Origin: Acidobacteriota bacterium
Lineage (GTDB): Bacteria; Acidobacteriota; Vicinamibacteria; Vicinamibacterales; JAKQTR01
Direction: 5' to 3'
Assembly: GCA_026393735.1 (NCBI GenBank)
Contig: JAPKZP010000293.1
Span: 1-12,581, forward strand
DNA: 12,581 bases
Of this stretch, positions 5,957 through 12,581 are shown in pieces (within the stretch, counting starts at the first letter, position 1; each line of letters starts with the position of its first letter). A program made the translations under genes and the position numbers. The notes under the pieces were generated by a model. The model was given only the letters and a program-made list of their open reading frames with translations. It had not been told where the DNA came from and ran no database searches.

Positions 5957-7789
5957 ATGCACGTACCGGGCCGTCAGAGCGTGGCCAACCCCAATCGGCG
6001 CAACGTCGCCATCATCGCCCACGTCGATCACGGCAAGACGACGCTGGTCGACGCGCTGCTGTTTCAGAGCGGGACGTTCCGCGCCAACGAGCGCGTGGCC
6101 GAGCGCGCGATGGACAACACCGACCTCGAACGCGAGCGGGGCATCACGATTCTGGCGAAGAACACCGCCCTGCACTACGGCGACGTGCTGGTGAACATCG
6201 TCGACACGCCCGGGCACGCCGACTTCGGGGGAGAGGTCGAGCGGACGCTGTCGATGGTCGACGGGGTCCTGCTGCTCGTGGATGCCTCAGAGGGGCCGCT
6301 GCCGCAGACCCGCTACGTGCTGCGCAAGGCACTCGAGCGGCGGCTGCCGCCCGTGGTGATCATCAACAAGATCGACCGGCAGGACGCCAGAACCAAGGAA
6401 GTGCTCAACGAGGTCTATGACCTGTTCATCGACCTCGACGCCACGGAGGAACAGCTGGACTTCCCGGTGCTGTACACGAATGCCCGGGCCGGGACCTCCA
6501 CGACCGACCTCGCGGTGCCCGGACAGGACCTGCGTCCGATGTTCGACGCCATCGTGGCGCACGTCCCGCCGCCGGCCGGCAGCGCCGACGCGCCGCTCCA
6601 GATGTTCGTGGCCAATCTGGACTCGAGCGACTACGTGGGGCGCATCGCGGTCTGCCGCGTGTTCAACGGCCGCGTCCACCTCGGGGACACGGTCGCGGTC
6701 AGCAAAGTGGACGGCACCCTCGAGGTGACGCGCGTCACGAAACTGTTCGCGTTCGAGGGCCTCAAGCGCATCGATGTCGATGAGGCCTCCGCCGGCGACA
6801 TCGTCTGCCTGGCGGGCATCGAAGACATCACGATCGGGGAGACCATCACCGACGTCGAGCACCCCGACCCGCTGCCGCACCTCGCCATCGACGAGCCGAC
6901 GGTGTCGATCGTGTTCGGCGTGAACACCTCGCCCATGGCCGGCCGCGAGGGCCAGTTCGTGACCTCCAGGCAGTTACGCGACCGCTTGGAGCGCGAGCTC
7001 CTGGGCAACGTGTCGATCCGCCTCGAAGACACCGGGTCGCCCGAACAGATCAAGGTGATCGGACGCGGCGAACTGCAGCTCTCCATCCTGATCGAGATGA
7101 TGCGGCGCGAAGGCTTCGAAATGCAGGTGTCGCGCCCGGACATCGTGACGCGCGACGAGGGAGGCCGGATCCTGGAGCCGGTGGAGGAGTTGACGATCGA
7201 CGTCCCCGAGAGTTTCCAGGGCGTCGTGATCGCGCAGGTGGGCGGCCGTCGCGGCACCATGACGAAGATGGTCAACCACGGCAGCGGGCGTGTGCGCCTG
7301 GACTTCCTGATCCCGACGCGGGGGCTCATCGGCTTCCGCTCGCAGTTCCTGACCGACACCCGCGGCACCGGCATCATGAACAACCTGTTCCACGGCTGGC
7401 AGCCCTGGTTCGGGCCGATCCCGGCGCGCGCCAACGGGGCGCTCGTCGCGGACCGCAGCGGCGTCGCGACGTCTTATGCCATCTTCAACCTGCAGGAGCG
7501 CGGCGAGATCTTCATCGGACCGACCACGGCCGTCTACGAGGGCATGATCATCGGCGAGAACGCGCGCACGGACGACCTGGACGTCAACGTGACGAAGGAA
7601 AAGAAGCAGACGAACATGCGCGCGTCCACGGCCGATGAGGCCATCCGCCTGATCCCGCCGCGGGTGCTCGGCCTCGAGCAGGCGATCGAGTTCATCAACG
7701 ACGACGAACTGGTCGAGATCACGCCGAAGTCGATCCGCCTGCGGAAGCGGATCCTCGCGGCGAACATGCGCCCGCGACGCAGGGACTGA
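5957..7789 (+). CDS. typA: Ribosome-associated GTPase TypA/BipA
   Basis: 610 residues from the ATG at 5957, close to the 607 of E. coli TypA. An ATG two codons earlier (5951) is possible, but GGAAGG at 5945-5950 is well spaced only for 5957. The frame stays open to 5540, but those codons run through an intergenic palindrome and into the SDR gene, so they are not coding. GTPase motifs: AHVDHGKT (21-28), RGITI (61-65), DTPGHADF (83-90, with the catalytic-type His87) and NKID (137-140). Translation-factor domain II follows, then EF-G-like domains III and V, and the TypA-specific C-terminal domain with VTKEKKQTNMRAS and TPKSIRLRKR near the end. TypA binds the ribosome at the EF-G site and supports 50S assembly and growth under stress or cold. 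It appears to be a single-gene unit, converging on the lactate permease 18 bp downstream. Confidence 0.97.
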   Translation: MHVPGRQSVANPNRRNVAIIAHVDHGKTTLVDALLFQSGTFRANERVAERAMDNTDLERERGITILAKNTALHYGDVLVNIVDTPGHADFGGEVERTLSMVDGVLLLVDASEGPLPQTRYVLRKALERRLPPVVIINKIDRQDARTKEVLNEVYDLFIDLDATEEQLDFPVLYTNARAGTSTTDLAVPGQDLRPMFDAIVAHVPPPAGSADAPLQMFVANLDSSDYVGRIAVCRVFNGRVHLGDTVAVSKVDGTLEVTRVTKLFAFEGLKRIDVDEASAGDIVCLAGIEDITIGETITDVEHPDPLPHLAIDEPTVSIVFGVNTSPMAGREGQFVTSRQLRDRLERELLGNVSIRLEDTGSPEQIKVIGRGELQLSILIEMMRREGFEMQVSRPDIVTRDEGGRILEPVEELTIDVPESFQGVVIAQVGGRRGTMTKMVNHGSGRVRLDFLIPTRGLIGFRSQFLTDTRGTGIMNNLFHGWQPWFGPIPARANGALVADRSGVATSYAIFNLQERGEIFIGPTTAVYEGMIIGENARTDDLDVNVTKEKKQTNMRASTADEAIRLIPPRVLGLEQAIEFINDDELVEITPKSIRLRKRILAANMRPRRRD

Positions 7790-7812
7790 CGCCGGCTCCC
7801 GACAGCGTCAGT
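7785..7812. terminator. Inverted repeat spanning both convergent stop codons (typA / lactate permease)
   Basis: ACTGACGC (7785-7792) pairs perfectly with GCGTCAGT (7805-7812) around a 12 nt loop. The left arm contains the typA TGA and the right arm, on the minus strand, the permease TGA, so one hairpin covers both gene ends. It could act as a bidirectional 3' end structure. No T-run follows on either strand, so intrinsic termination is unproven. An 8 bp match between the two ends could also be chance. Confidence 0.4.
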
Positions 7813-9517
7813 TCCCCGGCACCATCCAGGGCACCACGTACGCCTGGGCCAGGACGATGAGGCCCATGATGGCGGCCAGCACGAGGCTGTGCCAGAAGAC
7901 CGCGCGCAGCAGCGCGCCCTCATGGCCTTCCTGCCCGGTCGCGGCACCCGCCACGACAATGGTCTGCGCGTCGATCATTTTGCCCATCACCCCGCCGGTG
8001 CTGTTTGCCGTGGCGATGAGGATCGGGTTGAGGCCCAGCTGGCCCGCCGTGATTGTCTGCAGGCTGCCGAAGAGGACATTGGAACTGGTGTCCGACCCGG
8101 TCAACGCGACGCCCAGCCAGCCCAGCATCGCCGCGAAGAACGGGTAGAACCAGCCCGTCCGCGTGAACGCGAGCCCCAGCGTCGCGTCGGTCCCGCCGTA
8201 CCGCGTCACAAAGCCAATCGCCATCATCAGTGAGATCGTGAGCAGCGACCGGCGCATCTGCCAGGCGGTCGCACGGGCGACTTCGATCGCCGTGCGCCGC
8301 GGGATTCGCAGGCACACGATGGTGGCGAGCGCCGCGAACAGGATGCCCGTGCCTGTCGCGGACAGCCAGTTGAAGGTGAAGGTGGCACCCTCGGCGCGCC
8401 GGGCGAGGTAGGCGGGATCGCCGGCCAGCGCCGGGGCTGCGCGCTCGGCGACGACCGGGTACTCCCGCAGCACGAGACGGTGCAGACCCGGCACGTCCAT
8501 GCGGGGCGCGAACCACGGGCTCGCGTTCGTCAGGGCGTTCTTGATGGGGGTGGCGCCCCAGGCCGCGACGAAGACGCTCAGGAGGATCCACGGCAGCCAG
8601 GCCCGGATGATCGCGCGGCGGCTGAGGCCTTCTCGTGAGACGGCTTGCGTCTCCTCGTCGGCTGCCGCCGCATCGAACCCGCGGGTCGAGTGGTTCCAGC
8701 CGTCCGTCGGCCGCCACCACGCGCAGACGGCTCCCACGCACGCAAGCGAGCACAGGCCGGCGGCGATCCCGGCCAGCTCCGGACCGATCCAGTTGCTCCA
8801 GAAGAACTGCGCGAGCGCAAACGACCCTCCGCAGGCCAGCACGGCCGGCCACACGCCGCGAAGCCCTCGCCACCCGCTCATGGTCACGACCAGCCACGCT
8901 GGGATGAGCAGGGCGACGAACGGCAGTTGCCGCCCGGCCATGGCTCCCAGCGTGAACGCGGGAAGACCCGTGACCGCGGCGAGCGTGAGGATGGGCGTGC
9001 CGAGGGCGCCGAACGCGACCGGCGCGGTGTTGGCGATGAGCGCCAGCGTAGCGGCGTACTGCGGGGCGAACCCCAGTCCCATCAGCAGCGCGGCGGAGAT
9101 CGCGACGGGCGTGCCAAATCCGGACGCGCCCTCGATGAACGCGCCAAACGAAAAGGCGATGAGCAACGCCTGGACTCGGCGATCGCCCGAGAGGCGCGAC
9201 ACCGAGTGCTTGACCGTCTCGAACGTCCCCGACCGGACGCTGAGGTTGTAGAGGAAGATCGCCGCCAGCACGATCCAGCCGATGGGAAACAGGCCATAGG
9301 CGGCGCCAAATGCGACCGTGGCCACTGCGGCACGCACCGGCATGCCGAACACGGCGATCGAGATGGCGACAGCCGCCGCCAGGCTCGCGAGGGCCGCTCG
9401 ATGCGCCGGCCACCTGAACAGTCCGAGCGTGCAGAGAAGCAGCACGATGGGCACGGCGGCGGCCAGCGTGCTCAGCCAGGCGTTGCCGAGGGGGTCGTAG
9501 ACCTGAATCCAGGGCAT
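7808..9517 (-). CDS. lctP: L-lactate permease (LctP/LldP family)
   Basis: 569 residues (E. coli LldP has 551), a polytopic inner-membrane protein with more than a dozen hydrophobic segments. The family signatures FGAFIEGASGFGTPVAI (124-140) and NTAPVAFGALGTPI (163-176) are present, as are the C-terminal LTGSDTSSNVLFGSLQ and ATANSTGGVMGKMID stretches. The family imports lactate, and often glycolate, by proton symport. The larger hydrophilic loop in the middle (about residues 270-290, with several acidic residues) is probably cytoplasmic. The ATG at 9517 is preceded by AGGGAG at an 8 nt spacing. No lactate dehydrogenase or lutABC gene is beside it, so it appears to be a lone transporter gene. 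It diverges from the DUF421 gene over an 82 bp gap. Confidence 0.95.
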   Translation of the reverse strand: MPWIQVYDPLGNAWLSTLAAAVPIVLLLCTLGLFRWPAHRAALASLAAAVAISIAVFGMPVRAAVATVAFGAAYGLFPIGWIVLAAIFLYNLSVRSGTFETVKHSVSRLSGDRRVQALLIAFSFGAFIEGASGFGTPVAISAALLMGLGFAPQYAATLALIANTAPVAFGALGTPILTLAAVTGLPAFTLGAMAGRQLPFVALLIPAWLVVTMSGWRGLRGVWPAVLACGGSFALAQFFWSNWIGPELAGIAAGLCSLACVGAVCAWWRPTDGWNHSTRGFDAAAADEETQAVSREGLSRRAIIRAWLPWILLSVFVAAWGATPIKNALTNASPWFAPRMDVPGLHRLVLREYPVVAERAAPALAGDPAYLARRAEGATFTFNWLSATGTGILFAALATIVCLRIPRRTAIEVARATAWQMRRSLLTISLMMAIGFVTRYGGTDATLGLAFTRTGWFYPFFAAMLGWLGVALTGSDTSSNVLFGSLQTITAGQLGLNPILIATANSTGGVMGKMIDAQTIVVAGAATGQEGHEGALLRAVFWHSLVLAAIMGLIVLAQAYVVPWMVPGN

Positions 9518-9559
9518 GGGGCGGCTCCCTGCCTGCTGAACGGGTCGCAGGCGGACGCC

Positions 9560-9565
9560 ACTATA
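9560..9565 (-). promoter_or_regulatory. Candidate -10 box for the lactate permease gene
   Basis: TATAGT on the minus strand (5 of 6 matches to TATAAT) lies 42 bp upstream of the permease ATG and would give a leader of about 36 nt. It overlaps the forward -10 box of the DUF421 gene, so the two promoters would compete for polymerase. No clear -35 box. Confidence 0.35.
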
Positions 9566-9567
9566 AT
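9562..9567 (+). promoter_or_regulatory. -10 box for the DUF421 gene
   Basis: TATAAT is a perfect consensus -10 hexamer, 32 bp upstream of the ATG at 9600, predicting a leader of about 26 nt that contains the GAGGA ribosome binding site. The -35 region has only a partial match (TGA within CTGAAC near 9536-9541, spaced about 20 bp). In so GC-rich a sequence a perfect TATAAT here is unlikely to be chance. Confidence 0.5.
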
Positions 9568-9599
9568 CCAGTCACACCCGATTTCCCGCGAGGAACATC

Positions 9600-10196
9600 A
9601 TGGATGGAATCTGGCAGAGCCTGATGCAGCCCGGCATTCCCGTGCTGGAGAAGATCCTGCGCCCGGTGCTCGTGTACGTCTTTCTCATTGTCGGTCTTCG
9701 CCTGGCCGGCAAGCGCGAGTTGGCCCAGTTGAATCCGTTCGACCTGGTCGTGCTGCTGACGATCTCGAACACCGTGCAGAACGCCATCATCGGCAACGAC
9801 AACAGCCTCGCGGGCGGGCTCATCGGCGCGGCGACGCTGCTCGTGGCGAACTGGGTGGTCGTGCGGTGGTCGTACCATCACCCCAGAGTGGAGCGGCTCA
9901 TCGAGGGGACGCCCACCGTGCTGATCGACGGTGGCCGCATCGACGCCTCCACGCTCGCCGCGGAGTTCGTGAGTGTCGATGAACTGTCGAGCGCGGCCCG
10001 GCGCCAGGGACTTCTCTCGCTCGACGACGTGGAACGGGCGGTGCTCGAGCCCGGGGGGTCGATCACGTTCGTGCCCAAGCCGACGACCACGCGCGTGCGG
10101 CGTCACGAGGAACTCGTCAGCCGGCTCGTGGCGATCCAGCAGGACCTCGCCGCCCTGCGCGGGGACCTCGGGCGCCGCGACGCCGCGACACCGTAG
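9600..10196 (+). CDS. DUF421 / YetF-type membrane protein
   Basis: 198 residues. Two to three membrane helices (about 18-35, 46-65 and 70-90) precede a cytoplasmic C-terminal domain. Signatures of the DUF421 (YetF/YcaP) family are GKRELAQLNPFDLVVLL (37-53), ISNTVQNAIIG (55-65) and the segment PTVLIDGGRID (105-115), followed by a short helical region and a charged tail (about 165-195) that may form a coiled coil. The family function is not known; in Bacillus YetF-like proteins some members have been linked to spore or stress physiology, which says little here. The length fits the family without a second C-terminal DUF3290-type partner. ATG at 9600 is supported by GAGGA about 5 nt upstream. Single-gene unit, divergent from the permease and convergent with the M64 peptidase gene. 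Confidence 0.9.
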   Translation: MDGIWQSLMQPGIPVLEKILRPVLVYVFLIVGLRLAGKRELAQLNPFDLVVLLTISNTVQNAIIGNDNSLAGGLIGAATLLVANWVVVRWSYHHPRVERLIEGTPTVLIDGGRIDASTLAAEFVSVDELSSAARRQGLLSLDDVERAVLEPGGSITFVPKPTTTRVRRHEELVSRLVAIQQDLAALRGDLGRRDAATP

Positions 10197-10276
10197 AGCC
10201 ACTGTCTGGAGTTGTGGAACAGGCCGGCGGAAGGCCAGCGCCACATCATGTTGAAACGCTTTCAGTCCCTGAGCCG

Positions 10277-11713
10277 CTAGTCCTTCCCCGTGTGCAAGCT
10301 GATGGCCCGTTCGATGGCCCGGCGGCACACCCGGCAGAAGCCCACCTCGTCTCGCGTGAACATGATGCAGTCCGCTTCGGGCCGGTACAGGCCCTTGGGT
10401 TCGTAGGACGCACCTTCGAAAGCGCCGACCTTTCCCGAGTGGGTCATCGACGACAGGAACTTCGTTTCCCACGCGAGTTGGGTGGCGAAGAGCGTGTCCA
10501 TCTCGGATTCCGGGGCGCCCGCGGCCCGCAGGCGGCGCCGCTCGGCCTGCACATCCGACGAGTGCTTCTCGTACGCCTCCTTGTCCCAGGGCGTGGGCAG
10601 CGGCGTGCCGGCGGCCACGAGGTCCCGCCACTTCAACTGGGCCGGATCGTGGAGCGCCGTCACGTTGGGTTCCCAGGGCTCGATCTTCTCACCGCCGGTT
10701 TCGTAGGCCACGTCGGACGTGTAGTACTCGTCGCCCAGGCCCGCGAAGTGGTGGCCGAACTCGTGCACGAAGATGTAGTCGGCCGACCCGGTGTCCACGG
10801 CCACCGTGGCGTGATCATTGAAGATGCCGCCGCCCCCGTAGTAGCGGTTGTTGATCAGGATCTCCACCGCGTCGTAGGGCGCCGCCGATGCGACATCGCG
10901 CCATCCGCGGTTGTCCGCGCTCAGCGCGTAGCGCTCGCTGTCGAAGATGTTGTACTCGGTGCCGATGCGCGACCGGCGCGCCTCGCCGGTCCTCGGGTTG
11001 TGAATGCCGCTCGCCGAGGCCGGCAGGTCGATGGCCCGAACGTTGAAGTCGGCGCGGTGGCTCTTGTACGGCTCGAGCGCGAACATCTTCTCGATGAGCC
11101 GCGTGACGTCCTTGTGGAACTTCGGCAGCTCGGCCTCGGTGTACCCGTCGCCAAGCAGGAGCAGATCGACCTTCGACTCGGGTGTACCGCTCTCCCACAC
11201 GGTCCACACCTTGCCAGCCGGCGCCAGTTTCGCCCGGTTGACCGTCCGCGACGCCGGGTCGATCAAGGTAGACCAGAACTCGTGGAAGGCGTTCTGGCGA
11301 TCGCGCTTCTTCAGCACGATCTGGACGGGGCGCTTCGGCCACGGGAACCGGAGCGATGCCCCGAACGTCCGGTGCGCCTCGCGGGCCTCCGGTGTGGTCT
11401 CCCATTCGCCGAACAGGGTCGCGAACCCTCGCGAGTAGATGACCTGGTTGGTGGTCCGGTCGATGACCTCGAACAGGTACGTGCCGAGGTTCGTGTCGTC
11501 GACGAGCCGCACGCGGCTGCCCGGCCAGGGGCCGTCGTTGACAATCCGGTCGACGGCAATGGCCTCCATGCCGAGACCGCCGGTGTGCAGGTAGTCCACG
11601 CGCATCGTGTCGCGGGCGAACGATGCGTCAAAAGGTGCGGCCGTCCCGACGGGTGCCCACGGTCCCAGCACGAACAGTGCAGCGGCGGCGAAAGCCATGA
11701 CAGCGGCGCGCAT
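10277..11713 (-). CDS. Secreted M64-family metallopeptidase (IgA peptidase M64-like)
   Basis: 478 residues from the ATG at 11713, chosen because it gives a signal peptide (hydrophobic 4-17, cleavage near VGTAA, 22-26) and has AGGGAG about 8 nt upstream; the frame runs to 11836, but those 41 codons look non-coding. An N-terminal beta domain (about 27-150) precedes the catalytic domain. The SKVDLLLLGDGYTEAELPKF block and the zinc motif HEFGHHFAGLGDEY (317-330) identify peptidase family M64. His317, His321 and probably a downstream acidic residue bind zinc, with Glu318 as general base. The name comes from a Clostridium IgA protease, but most members are Bacteroidetes- or Acidobacteriota-type exported proteins with unknown substrates. 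Four residues of the C-terminal region, CIMFTRDEVGFCRVCRR, are cysteines in a pattern that could bind a metal or form disulfides after export. Divergent from the rhomboid gene over 123 bp. Confidence 0.93.
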   Translation of the reverse strand: MRAAVMAFAAAALFVLGPWAPVGTAAPFDASFARDTMRVDYLHTGGLGMEAIAVDRIVNDGPWPGSRVRLVDDTNLGTYLFEVIDRTTNQVIYSRGFATLFGEWETTPEAREAHRTFGASLRFPWPKRPVQIVLKKRDRQNAFHEFWSTLIDPASRTVNRAKLAPAGKVWTVWESGTPESKVDLLLLGDGYTEAELPKFHKDVTRLIEKMFALEPYKSHRADFNVRAIDLPASASGIHNPRTGEARRSRIGTEYNIFDSERYALSADNRGWRDVASAAPYDAVEILINNRYYGGGGIFNDHATVAVDTGSADYIFVHEFGHHFAGLGDEYYTSDVAYETGGEKIEPWEPNVTALHDPAQLKWRDLVAAGTPLPTPWDKEAYEKHSSDVQAERRRLRAAGAPESEMDTLFATQLAWETKFLSSMTHSGKVGAFEGASYEPKGLYRPEADCIMFTRDEVGFCRVCRRAIERAISLHTGKD

Positions 11714-11758
11714 GATGTCGCTCCCTGGTGGCGCGCCGGGGCGGCGCGCACGGGGGCC

Positions 11759-11764
11759 AGTATA
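11759..11764 (-). promoter_or_regulatory. Candidate -10 box for the M64 peptidase gene
   Basis: TATACT on the minus strand (5 of 6 matches to TATAAT) is 45 bp upstream of the ATG at 11713, giving a leader of about 39 nt that includes the AGGGAG site. A TACTTG lies 17 bp further up as a poor -35 match. This supports the start at 11713 rather than at the end of the open frame, 11836. Confidence 0.4.
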
Positions 11765-11814
11765 GCGCGGACCATGGGCCGCAAGTAGCGCGTGCGGGCG
11801 CCGGGGCCGCAGGG

Positions 11815-11820
11815 TATGAT
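11815..11820 (+). promoter_or_regulatory. Candidate -10 box for the rhomboid gene
   Basis: TATGAT (5 of 6 matches to TATAAT) lies 16 bp before the ATG at 11837, putting the transcription start near 11827. That would exclude two in-frame ATGs at 11816 and 11819 as starts. The upstream region is very GC-rich and shows no -35 box. Confidence 0.35.
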
Positions 11821-11836
11821 GCCCGGGCGAGGGCAC

Positions 11837-12581
11837 ATGTTCGGACGACAGACGCGCGGTTCGGTGGTCTGCACTTCCTGCGGCAATCTGGTCGGGGTCA
11901 ACGACGAGGTCTGCTACAACTGCGGGCGCAGGAACCCGGGGCTCTGGGGCTTCGCACCGCTGCTGCGGCGCCTCGGCAACGACCTCGGATTCGTGCCGCT
12001 CGTCCTGTGGGGCTCGACCGGACTCTACGTCGCAATGCTGCTGATGTCCGGCGGCAACATCCGGATGAACGGGCTCTTCTCATTCCTCGCGCCCAGCACC
12101 ACGAGCCTCTTTCTCTTCGGCGCCAGCGGCGGGATGCCCGTCTTCCAGTACGGACGCTGGTGGACGGTGCTCAGTGCCGGGTGGCTGCACAGTGGCATTC
12201 TCCACATCCTGTTCAACATGATGTGGGTGCGCCAGCTTGGGCCGGCCTGCGCGGAGATCTTCGGCGCGGGGCGGATGATCATCATCTACACCGCGGCCGG
12301 CATTGTGGGGTTCGCGGCCAGCTCCGTGGCGTGGCTGCTCTTCGGGGGGATTCCCATTCTGGGCGGGGCGGGGTTCACGGTGGGCGCGTCCGCCCCGGTC
12401 TTCGGCCTGCTCGGCGCCGTCGTGCTCTACGGGCAGCGGTCGGGCAGCAGCATGGCCCGCCGCGAAGGCCTGCAGTATGCGCTCATGCTGGGCGTCTTCG
12501 GCCTGATCATGCCAGGCATCGACAACTGGGCGCACGCCGGCGGATTCGCGGGCGGGTGGCTGATGGCGAAGATCCTCGACC
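11837..12581 (+). CDS. Rhomboid intramembrane serine protease with N-terminal zinc ribbon (3'-truncated)
   Basis: 248 residues are visible; the gene runs off the window end. The cytoplasmic N-terminus holds a four-cysteine zinc ribbon (CTSC at 12-15 and CYNC at 26-29). About six membrane helices follow from residue 52. Rhomboid landmarks: the RWWTVLSAGWLHSG and HILFN segments (107-127, with His123 and Asn127), the catalytic serine in GASAPVFG (Ser185) and the catalytic histidine in NWAHAGGFAGG (His233). These form the Ser-His dyad that cuts membrane-spanning substrates, so it is probably active. The ATG at 11837 has GAGGG about 5 nt upstream; in-frame ATGs at 11816 and 11819 would add only seven residues. 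Zinc-ribbon rhomboids occur in several phyla; the ribbon may sense or recruit substrates, which is unproven. Not cotranscribed with its neighbour M64, from which it diverges. Confidence 0.93.
   Translation, partial: MFGRQTRGSVVCTSCGNLVGVNDEVCYNCGRRNPGLWGFAPLLRRLGNDLGFVPLVLWGSTGLYVAMLLMSGGNIRMNGLFSFLAPSTTSLFLFGASGGMPVFQYGRWWTVLSAGWLHSGILHILFNMMWVRQLGPACAEIFGAGRMIIIYTAAGIVGFAASSVAWLLFGGIPILGGAGFTVGASAPVFGLLGAVVLYGQRSGSSMARREGLQYALMLGVFGLIMPGIDNWAHAGGFAGGWLMAKILD

Noticed and set aside
8645..9982. 445-codon plus-strand frame across the permease and into the DUF421 gene
   Set aside because: It crosses two well-supported genes and their promoter region; the translation is Arg/Gly/His-rich with no domain.
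10252..10264. TGAAACGCTTTCA, resembling a LacI/CcpA-type operator
   Set aside because: It is one base short of the 14 bp cre pattern and lies between two convergent gene ends, where an operator would have no promoter to act on.
10197..10276. Possible terminator between the convergent DUF421 and M64 genes
   Set aside because: Only a 5 bp stem with a 3 nt loop (10252-10264) and imperfect GGCC repeats are visible, with no T-run.
10214..11788. 524-codon open frame antisense to the M64 peptidase gene
   Set aside because: GC-rich codon bias leaves the opposite strand open. Its translation is low in complexity, and the M64 frame has a full set of family motifs.
1..12581. tRNA, rRNA, CRISPR, insertion sequence or prophage
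   Set aside because: No cloverleaf-like segment, regular repeat-spacer array, transposase, integrase or phage gene could be seen on either strand.

Overview
This is a GC-rich (roughly two-thirds G+C), densely coded bacterial chromosome segment with no RNA gene, insertion sequence, integrase or CRISPR array that I can see. Gene content, GC level and a palindromic intergenic repeat (5831-5852) that I recall from Acidobacteriota genomes suggest an acidobacterium, perhaps of the Vicinamibacteria type. This is inference: no marker here fixes the taxonomy. Both window ends cut through genes.

Layout, left to right. (1) The 3' part of a radical SAM enzyme, probably of the cobalamin-binding class (2-1228, +). 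A strong inverted repeat (1238-1287) follows it, then a secreted protein of unknown function (1316-2308, +). (2) A four-gene minus-strand operon, transcribed 5721 to 2315: a short-chain dehydrogenase/reductase, then PgsB, PgsC and a PgsW-type protein of the poly-gamma-glutamate system. Junctions are 10 bp, a 14 bp overlap and 9 bp. (3) The ribosome-associated GTPase TypA/BipA (5957-7789, +), converging on an L-lactate permease (7808-9517, -). (4) A DUF421/YetF-type membrane protein (9600-10196, +), divergent from the permease. (5) A secreted M64-family metallopeptidase (10277-11713, -), divergent from a rhomboid intramembrane protease with an N-terminal zinc ribbon (11837 to the window end, +).

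The most interesting block is the pgs operon. PgsB (Mur-ligase-like amide ligase) and PgsC (its membrane partner) are the catalytic core for gamma-linked polyglutamate. The usual third component, the CapA/PgsA metallophosphatase-like protein, is absent, as are the CapD/PgdS-type release enzymes. A membrane-anchored PgsW-type protein closes the operon and an SDR opens it. The product could be a surface polyglutamate or a related gamma-linked polymer, but the sequence does not settle its chemistry.

The other genes look like independent units. Promoter calls rest on -10-like hexamers only, because convincing -35 boxes are not visible. I found no clearly new defence or mobile system here.
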